A DNA stretch of 64,000 nt from Artemia franciscana (lineage: Eukaryota; Arthropoda; Branchiopoda; Anostraca; Artemiidae): NCBI RefSeq assembly GCF_032884065.1, contig NC_088867.1:23008281-23072280 (forward strand). Direction: 5' to 3'. Under the pieces are notes generated by a model. The model was not told the origin of the DNA, searched no databases, and saw only the letters and a program-made list of their open reading frames with translations. Position 1 is the stretch's first letter. Every line of letters starts with the position of its first letter. Positions 8,666 to 19,616 of the stretch are shown one piece after another. The translations under genes were made by a program, and so were the position numbers.

Positions 8666-11600
8666 TGTGTTTCATATGTTATTCCTGTATTTCAATCTTA
8701 TTTATGGTAATAGGTGTTTCTATGCCTTATAAGATTGAATTTACCGCTTCATTTATTAACTTATAATATTTATTTCGCACAGTGTAGCTTATGATGGTAA
8801 ATTTAAAGGAAATACTTATTTTATTTTGGGGGAAACTGATACTTCTGATCACAGGGAACCTGACATTTCTGCAATTCCAACAAATGGGTTTCCTGCTGAC
8901 AAACCTAATCCCTATAAAAATCGAGAATTATCTTTGCAACAAATAAGTTCATAAAACAGGATTTCCGATTTGCAAAATGTGAAAAAACAAGGTTTATAAA
9001 TCCAACTCGACTCAAACCGTACAAAATCAACAATCAAGATTGACTATTTTCCTTACAATTGTTGTCTTTTCAAATCACACTCTAACGTTTAAACTCAAAA
9101 TCTCAACCGTCAGTGGAACAGTACACACACGATCTCTCAGGTATTTAGACAAATTATACATCTTACGTCCCTTTTGCAATTTTCGGAAGTATGGGTGTTA
9201 CAGTCTAATATGTTTAATAAGAACTTTACATATAAATGAAACTCACCTCAAAAACGATGATGAAAATCAATCTTGCAGTGAAAATAATTTTCACTAATAA
9301 TTTTCACAATCAATAAATAATTTTCACTTTTTGGGCTTCGTTTCTCATTTCACTGAAAACTGATAGAGATTAAACATGTTGGAGTTTAGATGCCATATGT
9401 CCCACGACATAATCCATCTATTTTACTACTAAACACTTTGTGTTAATACCAATAATGTACTTTTAAAATTTTCAGCAATGCATGCACGATTAGATGCACT
9501 ATTTATTAACAGCCAAATTAGCTTGTGAATTTTCCCTCTCATTTTTATGGTTATCATACCCTTTTTCTATTATTGTTTACAAAATGAAAGAGGAAGTCAA
9601 AAAAAGTGGAAACATATTTATAAATAATTGAATACGCTTTTATTGTCAAACATTATTTTGACACCTGTCTCGAAATCGTTACAGCTTTTATATCTTTCAA
9701 TATTATATCTTAATTTTCTTAAGATTTCAATTTTATATCTTTCATTATATCTTTCAATACTCGACCTTGGCTATTTCACATTTAACATCTTCACAGCACC
9801 CACCACTATCACTATTAATGCTCCGTTGGTAAGGAAAGCTATTCCCGTACATATAACTAATGACTTTAATATTTTCAACTGACAAGGAGTCTCCTTTTAC
9901 AGGAGGATACAAACTTTGCTAAAACACAGACTGAAGGGGTCTGATGACTCAGTCGCTTCTCAATTATCAATGTAAAATTGAAAATTATGTCGACGCGTAC
10001 TCTCCTATTCCTAAAACCATACTGGCGAGTGCCCTGATGACCCGACGCCATGACAAATTACCTGACGACAATAAACAGAGTATAAAAGATTGGAGCTTTT
10101 CCAGCAATGCTTTCTTACGTCATAACACCTGAAAATTAGCTAAGGTTGATATAATTCGAATTCCTCTTCCCCTGTAAAAACCAATTATATTTTTTTGAAT
10201 TTTCTTCGTCTTTGTTCTTTTTTAGTGAAAATTTTTCAAGTTTAAATAGCGGAAAACGTATGTCTAGTTTAAATACCGTAGAATCAAAGAGTAATAAAGA
10301 AAAGATGTCCAGGTAAATTTGATTTATAGAGGCTACCAAGGGAAATAATATAGTTTTAGAACTTACTGAAATATTTCAGTCAATTTTTCACTTTTTGGGC
10401 TTCGTTTCATTTCACTGAAAACTGATAGAGATTAAACATTTAGGAGTTTAGATGCCATATGTCACACGACATAATCCATCCATTTTGCTACTAAACGCTT
10501 TGTGTTAAGAACAATAATGTACTTTTAAAATTTTCAGCAATGCATGCACGATTAGATGCACTATTTATTAACAGCCAAATTAGCTTGTGAATTTTCCCTC
10601 TCATTTTTTATGGTTATCATACCCTTTTTCTACTATTGTTTACGCAATGAAGGGGGAAGTCAATAAAAGTGGAAACATATTTATAAATAATTGAATACGC
10701 TTTTATTGTCAAACATTATTTTGACACCTATCTCGAAAACGTTACAGCTTTTATCAGACCAACACAAATTACGATTCACTACTGCTCGGGTAGTGATCAG
10801 TTATTTTTTCAGTAGCACATAGATAAAACAGCACCAAATGTTTTCCAGACTATGCTTTCAATTTACCTTATGAGTGAATCTCTTTTCTTCAAACTTTTAC
10901 CAGCTGTGAAAACCAGTTAGTTGTTGAGATAAGAGCTAGCAATTTTCTTGGTGCCATGACGATCATTTTATGGTATGATTTGCATTAATTTTTTTTTATT
11001 ATTATCAATTTTTTCACGTGCTTTAGGTATTTCATGTAAATGCTTCATGTAAATTTGGCCCTCCTTTGGCCTAGCTTTGTTAATCAGGTTCGATCTGATA
11101 TTAGGAGAGGGAAAAACAAACAAACTCAAAACTAAATACATAGATTAAGGGGGACATTCAAGAATTCCTATATTTTTTCATAATATTCTAAAATTATCTT
11201 ATAATTTACGCTTATTATGTAGGTCTTTTCTTAAACAGTTTGTTTAGCTTACAGTTTATTCTTTTTGATTAATTTACCAGGAAAAACTATGGGGGTGATG
11301 TTGCAGTTATCGTTTACAACAACGAATCAACTTTCAACAACGAATTAAACAAATCAACTTCCTCAGTTTCTTCTTTTTCTTGGTGAAATTTTGTCTGTAA
11401 ACTATGTTGACAACTTCTAGCTTAAGTATTTAAATTTTCCTGGAAAGTATTTTCCTGTAAAATTTAACAGAAATAAATGAAACCAAACAAATTTGGTTTA
11501 ACGAAGCTATGAAATGGAACGACATATTTTTAAAGTCCGTCAACTCAAATCAAATTTGACTTAATTAATAATTTTGAATTTTTGTTAGTTTCAAGATTCA

Positions 11601-12057
11601 TGAATCTATCTATAGTCTACTATATATTTACTGTGTTTTTGCTTGACACGGTCAATCATTAAAATTTTTTTCATTTTTTATTTTTTAGTTATTTTCTAAG
11701 TGTTTTTAAGCTTTGATTTATTGTATTACTTTATTTCTCCTCACCTTGAGTTTTGATATGGCTCTACTTTCTTGATAAAAAAATAATTTTTTGGAAAACT
11801 TGCTTTTTTTCATTTAATACAGAATAAGAAGAGAAGAACATGAAAACACAAAATGTACTTGTAAAGAACGCACTGTTTACTAGCACATCAAATATTTTTT
11901 TTTTCTCCCTTAAAATTGTGATAGCATGTTTCACGAAAACAGGATATTTTTACCGGCATTTCCTTCAAATCATTTTTAGAAAATCAAATGTAAGTGAAAC
12001 CATGCAACAAATTAAGCAAGTAAAACCTGATTTAAAGAAGGACTAAATGTGGCTTAC
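8666..12057. other. long non-coding stretch within the array
   Basis: No convincing gene. It holds the 370-bp direct repeat pair described separately, and from about 11490 the intron block that precedes exon Y on the plus coordinate. 10755-11480 is found only once in the window, and I see nothing in it. Confidence 0.5.
9321..10754. repeat. ~370-bp direct repeats flanking ~690 bp
   Basis: 9321-9692 and 10385-10754 are nearly identical, both running from TTTTCACTTTTTGGGCTTCG to TTACAGCTTTTAT, with a period of about 1063. The intervening 9693-10384 has no coding signal. This could be a local duplication or a small LTR-flanked (TRIM-like) element; no TG...CA ends or target duplication are seen, so the first is favoured. 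Confidence 0.7.
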
Positions 12058-12263
12058 GTTAGTTCTGATCGAAACCTTTCCAATCAGGTCCATTACGCCG
12101 CCTAAAACACCAATGCCCTTCACAGTGTGTGCGACTGGCCTCTGATAACGTTTCAAGAATTTCTTCGCCTCCAATCTAATGTTAATGACATTGGAGATGA
12201 AGAAAATCAATGGATCCAATGGAAGGGGTGTCACGAAAACGGTGCAAAACCCAAACTGTAAAA
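12058..12263 (-). CDS. anoctamin-like exon Y, copy 2, intact
   Basis: A complete 206-bp exon: acceptor TTCTTTTAG before 12263, donor AAC|GTAAGC after 12058, open throughout. It reads ILQFGFCTVFV, PLDPLIFFISNVINIRLEAK, KFLKRYQRPVAH and on to GGVMDLIGKVSIRTN, matching the anoctamin segment with QFGFVTLFVAAFPLAPL, NIxEIRLDAKKF and RRPVA. Its start phase completes the split codon left by exon X (ATG A|TT), giving Met-Ile-Leu-Gln-Phe-Gly. This is the best Y copy. The nearest upstream X (14308-14410) is truncated. Confidence 0.8.
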
Positions 12264-13030
12264 CTAAAAGAAACAGAAAACTGAAGACTTTCCTTTATTG
12301 TGCACAAAAAACACAAGTGTCCAAGCATTTTCTTAAAAGACTAGTCTGACAAAAAGTATTTTATGATGCTGATCACTTTAATGTTTCCAGAAAAGAATTC
12401 TGAGTTTGGGAAGAATAAAAAAAGAATAATAATATAAAAATACTCGATTGATAGATTTTATCTTTAGTTTTTTTTTGTTAGTTTTTTTTTAAGAAGCCAT
12501 AGTGTAATGGTTCTCAACCGATTTTGTGTATTTGACTTTATTCTCAACATAAATGTTTTTTTTTTCAAAATTAAGGCTCTAGAGTACAGTGAACCGAAGG
12601 GTACATGTCTAGCACAAGACCCACCAAGATTCTCAAGCCCTCCTCCCCCTCCCAGTGAGGCATGGACCCAATGTTGGGAATCGTGGTTGCAAACTAAAAG
12701 AAACAGCGATCTACCAATTCTTGACAAGTATTATTTCCCCCCTCCGTTTTCTTGGCATCCATTGGGGTAGTAAGATCACACATAGCTCAAAAGACTGCAA
12801 GCAGACGATTATTGTGGCATTAACACGTTTCAATTGATACAGATTAGCGAGAGTTTTTTCCATTCTGACGTGTTCAGTTGGGTTCCTCCCGCTATCAAGA
12901 GAGGTGGCGGATAGAAAATAGGGACAGGTGATGTTTTGAGAAAGATGGTACACTGTTAAATAAGAAGAAACAATCGAAAAAAGGTATCAGATTTTAATTC
13001 TGCTAATTTCAGCTTATAATGAGTTTTCTT
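12264..13030. other. intron-like block with possible small exon W
   Basis: No clear gene. On the minus strand 12848-12905 reads NPTEHVRMEKTLANLYQLK after a TTGATAG acceptor-like site; the same peptide recurs at about 29770-29800 and 31590-31640 (NPTEHVRMEKALADLYHLK), so it may be a small exon or just conserved repeat. The rest is shared with 29200-29990 and 31040-31870. Confidence 0.35.
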
Positions 13031-13240
13031 TTATGTTCGGTTTTTCGTTGGTTTTATTTTAGTTTTTAATATTTTTTCAAATTGACCCTCCGCGTTATTT
13101 TCCAATATTTGCAACACCTCTTTACCCGCCCCGTTGTGTTTGTCATCAGCTAACTCATCATCATATTGTTCTAAAGTAGTAAGAAATGGGATTTTGTCTC
13201 TAAAATCAATTTTGGTATCATATAGCGGAATATCAGACAT
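13031..13240 (-). CDS. unrecognised open segment V (69 codons)
   Basis: ATG in a fair context (ACCATGT), MSDIPLYDTKIDFRDKIPFL, an acidic middle (EQYDDELADDKH), and a basic C-terminus (KILKTKIKPTKNRT) with a stop. An acceptor-like ATTATTAG lies about 13 bases upstream. The basic C-terminal part is recognisable in degraded copies near 29935-30000 and 31770-31830. Charge distribution suggests a small soluble protein or terminal exon. The function is unknown, and it may belong with segment U, which lies 155 bases upstream. Confidence 0.35.
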   Translation of the reverse strand: MSDIPLYDTKIDFRDKIPFLTTLEQYDDELADDKHNGAGKEVLQILENNAEGQFEKILKTKIKPTKNRT

Positions 13241-13394
13241 GGTAAAAACACTAATAATGACTATCTACACACTATATACAAAATGAACACTTCAAATATA
13301 TATACACACTTGAAACACAAACAACAGTTTAAACTAAACTATAAAAATACTTTTTTGTTTTCCTTTACGAGATTTTTAAGATTGTTCTTTCTAT

Positions 13395-13763
13395 TTAACA
13401 GAAACACAATGAAAGCATTAATAATTGAAACGCTGTGTCTTTCCCACCATCTTTTAATTCATCTTGAAATTCTTGGGTGTTCAAATAGGCAATTTGGAAG
13501 GAATAACGCATATCTAATTGGTTCCTAGCATCCGCAGTTATCACATATTGTGGCTCGATCTTAGGCACAACATAATCTGGCGGGATTATCAGATGCTCTT
13601 TCTTACGGAGTGGACCAATAGTTACTCTTTCATGTGAGTATGTTTCCCTTCCATTGAAAAGCTCAAAGAGATACAAGAGTTCTTTGACATCATTAGAATC
13701 AGGCTTATCGCCATCGTATTCAACAGCCTTCAGAAAATGTAAGATGACTGAAGGGCTCCCATT
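13395..13763 (-). CDS. unrecognised open segment U, copy 2
   Basis: Open for 122 codons after an upstream stop. It reads SPSVILHFLKAVEYDGDKPD, then LLYLFELFNGRETYSHERVT, IGPLRKKEHLIIPPDYVV, PKIEPQYVITADARNQLDMR. Copy 3 (17545) is open over the same length with mostly conservative changes, while non-coding flanks differ more, so the segment was probably coding. The N-terminal few codons may be intron; TTTTCTGAAG before AVEYDG is a candidate acceptor. It shares strand with exons X and Y and sits between them. I cannot assign a family. Confidence 0.45.
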   Translation of the reverse strand, partial: NGSPSVILHFLKAVEYDGDKPDSNDVKELLYLFELFNGRETYSHERVTIGPLRKKEHLIIPPDYVVPKIEPQYVITADARNQLDMRYSFQIAYLNTQEFQDELKDGGKDTAFQLLMLSLCFC

Positions 13764-14307
13764 TTAATGCCCTTCTATTAAACTGGTCGGGTAAAATATA
13801 TTTTCCAAAACATTAGGGGGGGGGGGGTATTTTTTTCCATGTCCTAAATGAAATACCAAAAAGGTATTTTCAAAATCTAGGGGGATGCGGACCGATGATT
13901 CTTTAGCCATTGATTTGTCCAAAAATGCATATTAGTTTAAATATACGATTCCATTACTCAATCAATCTCATTGGCTAAAAGCTGCAAATTGGGCTATGTA
14001 CGCTGGCTCTATAATCAGCCAATCACGATACAGGGTAGGTGTATTCAACCCACTGTCTACTTGTATTAGAATTGGTTTAAAAAAATCAATTTTCTTTAAA
14101 GGCATATTAGTAAATTATTTGATGATATCATCGTTATATGTAAATATCCCACACACAGAAGCACTTTTATCTTTTTGAGTTTTTGAGAATTCTTGTTGTT
14201 GGTTTCATTCTTGTGATAAAGGATACAAATCAAATGCTACCCCACTGTCTACTTTTATTAGAATAGGTTTTAAAAAAATCAATTTTCTTTAAAGGCATAT
14301 CAGTCTA
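13764..14307. repeat. intron block between segment U and exon X (copy 2)
   Basis: Copy of 4905-5709 with a G11 tract near 13817 and an internal duplication: the ~60-base segment with CACTTTTATCTTTTTGAG is preceded and followed by two copies of CCCACTGTCTACTT...AAAGGCATA. Non-coding. Confidence 0.65.
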
Positions 14308-14410
14308 TTTTATACAAAATCACAAACTTGAATAATTTGATTATTTTTTGTCCTAACATAATTGTGACCAATTGTTTCGTCAGTTCGAGCATGCAGCCTC
14401 CCGGAGCACA
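14308..14410 (-). pseudogene. anoctamin-like exon X, copy 3, truncated
   Basis: Acceptor and the first ~34 codons remain (CAPGGCMLELTKQLVTIML-type start). The 3' half and donor are gone, because the segment joins directly to the intron block at about 14308. Confidence 0.7.
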
Positions 14411-14850
14411 CTAAAAAGATGAAAAATTAGTCTTGAGAATTTCTAACCAAGGGAGCTACAGGGACGAAGGGAACAAAGGGAGCCGAGGGCTATGAAAACT
14501 CTTCAAGCTTTGAATAATTTTCACTAAATTTACGTTTTCTATGTAAAATATGTAAAATATCCGCTACCGAAACTTAAAACTGCCAAAAGTCTCTATATTT
14601 TTCTGATGTACCCAAAAGAATCTAAACACATTACATAATTCACTGTTTATTACTGCATTTATTCTAATTCACCCTCTTCTCCGAACAAATTAAATACAAA
14701 AACAAGTTTTTTTTAACTGAAAGTAAGGAGCAACATTAAAACTTAACCCCCTAGTCAATACCTCGGTCTTTAACTCTTTAGCTCTTTAACTCTTTAGCTC
14801 TTTAACTCGCTCTTTAAATAGATCCAGCAAATTATCAACAAATTTTAATT
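14411..14850. other. intron-like block with expanded CTCTTTAA repeats
   Basis: Third copy of the 1796-2349 block. The short motif CTTTAACTCTTTAGCT is repeated about three times at 14766-14815. Non-coding. Confidence 0.6.
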
Positions 14851-15425
14851 TTATCAGTGTTTAATAAAATCTTCGAAAAGGCTATCCTTTCTCGTCTCCT
14901 TACTTTTCTAAAATCTAGAAACTTTCTTCATGATTTTCAATTTGGTTTCCGTACGAGGCACTCCACTGAACATGCCTGCTTAACCCTTTTGAATTTTATA
15001 CATTCTGCATTAGATTCGGGATTAATTCTGGCTACCTTATTCGTAAGGTATTTGATTGCTTAACCACTTAAATTCTTCTATCGAAGATGTCTCATTTTGG
15101 CATTAGGGATAATGTATTTTTTTGGTTTGTCTTATTTGAATGATGGGTTATTTTCTGTCGATCCACTTTTCTGGTCACCCTCACAAGTGAATTTTGGTGT
15201 CCCTCATGGATCAGTTTTAGGGCCAGTGTTATTTTTGATCTACGTAAATAATCTTTTGTATGTAGTAAAAAAGCAGAGACTTATTGAATTGCTGTATATT
15301 TTGTCATCATAAGCCATCCTTTGCCCATAGTGCCAACAATAGTTAACTATCTTCTGATGTCATTGTTTGTTGTGCTGTTGATAGCACAGTTGGCACTTTA
15401 GAAAATTATGAATCAGAGCTTCGAT
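14851..15425 (+). pseudogene. non-LTR reverse transcriptase fragment, copy 3
   Basis: Same core as at 2350 and 6421: KIFEKAILSRLLTFLKSRNF, FQFGFRTRHSTEHAC, then GVPHGSVLGPVLFLIYVNNL. In motif B the usual PQG is PHG. Motif C is altered (a GCTGTTGAT stretch near 15370). The shared deletion in the motif A region is present near 15045. Confidence 0.75.
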
Positions 15426-15539
15426 AAATTTTGGAAACTTTCCAAATCACAAATACTCATCGTAAACTATAAATCTACAAAAAAAATACCAAAACAAACC
15501 AAAAATATATCTTTCTCATACATGTATTTCACTTACTGG

Positions 15540-16192
15540 ACTTATACCACTTAAGCTTTACTTTTTCTTCATTATCAATTAAGCATAATGCAGGTGGGTA
15601 CACTGGGGGGATCCAAGCACTAATTCCCTTTGCTCTAAATTCTTTTTGTTTAATTCTAAGGGAATTGGGAATGTCACGAACTCCTTTTGTCACATCATCT
15701 GTCATATAGATATATGAGGATTCAAGTCTGGCTCCTTTTTCGAACGGGTTTTCACGTAATTTCTTGTTTCCGAGAATTTGTCATCATGGTCTTTAGCCCT
15801 TAATTTAGATTTGCTTTTAATGTTCCATATAATAACATTCCTTCTCCTATTCATGTTTTCTAGCACAAGGACTCTAGATGCTAATTCACCCAAACCAGGC
15901 TCCTTTTCAATTTGGTTTCGTAATGCGGATATTTCCTGCTTGATACTAGATAATTCATTTTCTTGGGCCGTTCTTGGTAATTCTAGATCTTCCACGCGAG
16001 AATTTTAGGAACTCTAAACCAGATTTAATGTCAACGATTTCAAATTTTATTTCTAAGACATCGTTATTAGTTGCTTCGACTACTTCAAGGATTTTATCTA
16101 ACTTCGAGATATTATTAGTCGACTCCATGGATCCTTTTGAATCCTCTAAATCACTTTGTCTTGATCACTTCCCGCTTTTGTTAACCATAGTC
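15540..16192 (-). pseudogene. non-LTR ORF1 fragment, copy 3
   Basis: Coiled coil and start of the RRM-like domain (VLENMNRRRNVIIWNIK) on 15702-15995, with N-terminal coil in another frame up to 16192 and the C-terminal part (SLRIKQKEFRAKGI) in a third frame down to 15540. It has the same ~27-codon deletion as copy 2, plus a further small deletion that shifts the frame near 15772. Confidence 0.65.
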
Positions 16193-16415
16193 ATATTCAA
16201 TAATGTTTATAATTGTCAAAAAATAAATAAACGAACACCCCCGATAATTCACATCCAATTTTGTAAAGCGCTCGAAAATGATCCTATTACTCCGAATTCA
16301 TGGAAAAAATGTTAAAGAATTTAATTGTCAGAATTAATCCGGCTGAAAATTGTATAGTGCAAATACTGATGTTCACTGAATAAATGTTCGTTCAGAGCTT
16401 TTGGAACAACTTCTT
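16193..16415. other. intron-like block
   Basis: Copy of 3237-3453. Nothing coding is seen. Confidence 0.5.
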
Positions 16416-16550
16416 TTATACATCCTCCTCCGGGGGATAAAACCACTCCACCAAACGTCTCTAAGAAGTTCTCTCTGTTTCATATCGGACTTGACGTGGT
16501 ATGGTGGGTTTAGTATAGTCAACAAGCCACACTATAAGGGCCACAACACT
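16416..16550 (-). pseudogene. probable anoctamin-like exon Z, copy 2, internal stop
   Basis: Aligns base for base with 3454-3588 (135 bp), same acceptor. It reads VALIVWLVDYTKPTIPRQ, then a TAG replaces the Trp codon after ERTS. The terminal TAA is conserved. Confidence 0.5.
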
Positions 16551-17233
16551 CTGAAAGAAAAAAGACAACATAGGACTCTATTGATTACGACAAAGGTGAC
16601 CATCACCCTTCAATCTTTCTGTAAAATAAGAGTTTAATATTCGTTTAAGGATTATTTAATCATTCCTGAATTGTTTAACGAAGCTATGAAATGGAACGAC
16701 GTATTTTTAAAGTCCGTCAACTTAAATCAAATTTGACTTAATTAATAATTTTGAATTTTTGTTAGTGTCAAGATTCATGTGTCTATCTATAGTCTACTAT
16801 ATATTTACTAAGTTTTTGCTTGACAAGGTCAATCATTAAAAAAATTTTCATTTTTAATTTCACGGTAATTTCTAAGTGTTTTTAAGCTTTGATTTATTGT
16901 ATTACTTTATTTCTCCTCGCCTTGAGTTTTGATATGGCTCTACTTTTTTGATAAGAAAATTATTTTTTGGAAAATTCGCTTTTTTCATTTAATACAGACT
17001 AAGAAGAGAAGAACATGAAAACACAAAATGTACTTGTAAAGAACGCACTTTTTACTAGCGTATCAAATATTTTTTTGTTTTCTCCCTTAAAATTATAATA
17101 GTATTTTTCACGAAAACAGGATATTTTTACCGGCATTTCCTTCAAATCTTCTTTCAAAATCAAATGTAAGCGAAACCATGCAACAAATTAAGCAAGTAAA
17201 ACCTGATTTAAAGAAGAACTAAATGTGGCTTAC
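16551..17233. repeat. intron block downstream of exon Y (copy 3)
   Basis: Copy of the 3589-4251 block, without the inverted-repeat replacement, so it retains the donor side of exon Y. Non-coding. Confidence 0.7.
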
Positions 17234-17439
17234 GTTAGTTCTGATTGAAACCTTTCCAATCAGGTCCATTACGTCGCCTAAAACACCAATGCCCTTCACA
17301 ATGTGTGCGACTGGCCTCTGATAACGTTTCAAGAATTTCTTCACCTCCAATCTAATGTTAATGACATTGGAGGTGATGAAAATCAATGTAGCCCATGGAA
17401 GGGCTGTCACGAAAACGGTGCAAAACCCAAACTGTAAAA
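17234..17439 (-). pseudogene. anoctamin-like exon Y, copy 3, acceptor mutated
   Basis: Full 206-bp length, open reading (FGFCTVFVTALPWATLIFIT, then NVINIRLEVKKFLKRYQRP), donor AAC|GTAAGC intact. The acceptor AG is changed to AT (plus-strand C to A at 17440); a TTTACAG six bases inside the exon could serve instead but would change the phase. This is the least damaged pairing in the array: X at 18718, U at 17545, Y here, Z at 16416, yet X has a stop and Z has a stop. Confidence 0.75.
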
Positions 17440-17544
17440 ATAAAAGAAATAGAAAACTGAAGACTTTCCTTTATTATGCACTAAAAACTTTGTTTGTTAC
17501 TTTTTCTTTTTCCTGTACGAGATTTTTAAGATTGTTCTTTCTAT

Positions 17545-17913
17545 TTAACAGAAACACAATGAAACGATAAATAATTGAAACGCTGTGTCTTTCCCACCTT
17601 CTTTTAATCCGTCTTTAAAAACTTGGGTGGTCAAATAGGCAATTTGGAAGAAATGACGCATGTCTAATTGGTTCCTAGCATCCGTAGTCGTCACATATTG
17701 TGGCTCGATCTTAGGCACAACATAATCTGGCGGGATTACCAGATACTGTTTCTTACGGAGTGGACCAATAGTGATTCTTTCATCTGAGTATTTGTCCTGT
17801 CCATTGAAAAGCTCAAAAAGATACAAGAGTTCTTTGACATCATTAGAATCAGGCTTCTCACCATCGTATTCAACAGCCTTCAGAAAATGTAAGATGACTA
17901 AAGGGCTCCCATT
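17545..17913 (-). CDS. unrecognised open segment U, copy 3
   Basis: Same length and frame as 13395-13763, no internal stop: GSPLVILHFLKAVEYDGEKP, LFELFNGQDKYSDERITIGP, then PPDYVVPKIEPQYVTTTDAR. The changes from copy 2 are spread along the sequence, with many conservative. It lies between exons X and Y of the third unit. The family is not recognised. Confidence 0.45.
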   Translation of the reverse strand, partial: NGSPLVILHFLKAVEYDGEKPDSNDVKELLYLFELFNGQDKYSDERITIGPLRKKQYLVIPPDYVVPKIEPQYVTTTDARNQLDMRHFFQIAYLTTQVFKDGLKEGGKDTAFQLFIVSLCFC

Positions 17914-18717
17914 CTAATGCCCTTCTACTAAACTGGTCGGGTAAAATATATTTTCCACAACATTAGGGGGGGGGGTTTCCATGTCCTAAATGAAATACCA
18001 AAAAGGTATTTTCAAAATCTAGGGGGATGCGGACCGATGATTCTGCACCCATTGATTTGTCCAAAAATGCATATTAGTTTAAATATACAATTCTATTACT
18101 CAATCAATCTCATTGGCTAAAAGCTGCAAATTGGCTTATGTACGCTGGCTCTATAATCAGCCAATCACGATAAAGGGGAGGTGTATTCAATCCATACCAA
18201 TTTTTGGCTGCGGTTTATTCTAATATTTTGTAAATTATTTGATGATATCATCGTTATATGTAAATATCCTACACACAGAAGCACTTTTATCTTTTTGAGT
18301 TTTTGAGAATTCTTGTTGTTGGTTTCTTTCTTGTGATAAAGGATACAAATCAAATGCTACCCCACTGTCTACTTTTATTAGAATAGGCTTTTAAAAAATC
18401 AATTTTCTTTAAAGGCATATCAGTCTGATCCTAATGAATTTTAAATATTTTGCTGTATATGTATACTATTGATTCCTAAAGATACACAGACAAATTCCAA
18501 ACTCAAACTAATTCTAAGCGAATTACTAGCTTAAACATGATTAAAACTTTCCCCTAAAGAAAGACAAACAATAAATATTGACACCGTCTAGAATTTTCTT
18601 TTTAAATCAGATGCTTTTTTATAGTTTGTTTTGTAGGATTTACAGTCAAAATCTTACACATAAAAACTGAGTGGAAAAACCACCAAATACTTTTTTGATT
18701 GTGTGGATGTTACTTAC
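17914..18717. repeat. intron block between segment U and exon X (copy 3)
   Basis: Copy of 4905-5709 with a G9 tract near 17967. Non-coding. Confidence 0.7.
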
Positions 18718-18964
18718 TCATTGCCAAGTTCAAATTCCTAATAACTTCAGGAGGAAAACTACTTAAAGTATAGTTCTCCCACCATGGCTTTTTCTTGCCA
18801 TCCGTTTCATTTGGTACATCCGTTTCAATTGGTCTCCATCACTTCATTATCAGAGGCACTATTTTATAAAAAATCACAAACTTGAACAAATTGAATATTT
18901 CTTGTCCAAACATAATTGGGACCAATTGTTTAATCAATGCGAGCATGCAGCTTCTCGGAGCACA
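18718..18964 (-). pseudogene. anoctamin-like exon X, copy 4, nonsense mutation
   Basis: Full 247 bp with acceptor and A|GTAAGT donor, but CAPGGC is CAPRSC and a TGA replaces the first Trp of the KWW motif. Otherwise it reads like copy 1 (QLVPIMFGQEIFNLFKFVIF, then ENYTLSSFPPEVIRNLN). Confidence 0.75.
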
Positions 18965-19509
18965 CTAAAAAGATGAAAAATTAGACTTGAGAATTTCTAA
19001 CCAAGAAAGCTACTGGGACGAAGGCAACAAAGGTAGCCAAGGGCTATGAAAACTCTTCAAGCTTCATTTCCTTGTTTGTAACTCATCTAATGGATAATTT
19101 ATATACCGTGCTGTTTGCAGAGCCTGAATTTACAGGCAGTGACTTTACAGTCAAAGGATAGAACCAAAAATCTCGAACCCCTTTTTTTTAGCTATAAATT
19201 TTTAATAATTTTAACTAAATTTACATTTTCTATGTAAAATATGTAAAATATCCGCCACTCAAACTGAAAATTGCCCAAAAAGCCCTAGATTTTTCTGATG
19301 TATCCAAGGCAATCTAAATACATTACATCATTCACTGTTTACTATTGCATTTATTCTAATTCACCCTCTTCTCTGAACTAATTAAAGAAAAAAACTAGTT
19401 TTTTTAACTGAAAGTAAGGAGCAGCATTAAAACTTAACCCCCTCGTCAATACCTTGGTCTTTAACTCTTTAACTCGCTCTTTAAATAGATCCAGCAAATT
19501 ATCGACACA
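18965..19509. other. intron-like block with foldback-repeat fragment
   Basis: Fourth copy of the 1796-2349 block. Non-coding. Confidence 0.6.
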
Positions 19510-19616
19510 TTTTAATTTTATCAGTGTTTTATAAAATCTTCGAAAAGGCTATCCTTTCTCGTCTCCTTACTTTTCTAAAGTCTAGAAACTTTCTTCATGA
19601 TTTTCAATTTGGGTTC
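19510..19616 (+). pseudogene. non-LTR reverse transcriptase fragment, copy 4, cut short
   Basis: Only the first ~35 codons of the RT fragment remain (KIFEKAILSRLLTFLKS region). Homology stops abruptly after TTGGGTTCC at 19616, where unrelated sequence begins. Confidence 0.7.

Noticed and set aside
12507-12770. Plus-strand Pro-rich frame (also 31280-31543)
   Set aside because: Comes from CCTCCCCCTCCC-type low complexity in an intron block; not conserved in frame among copies.
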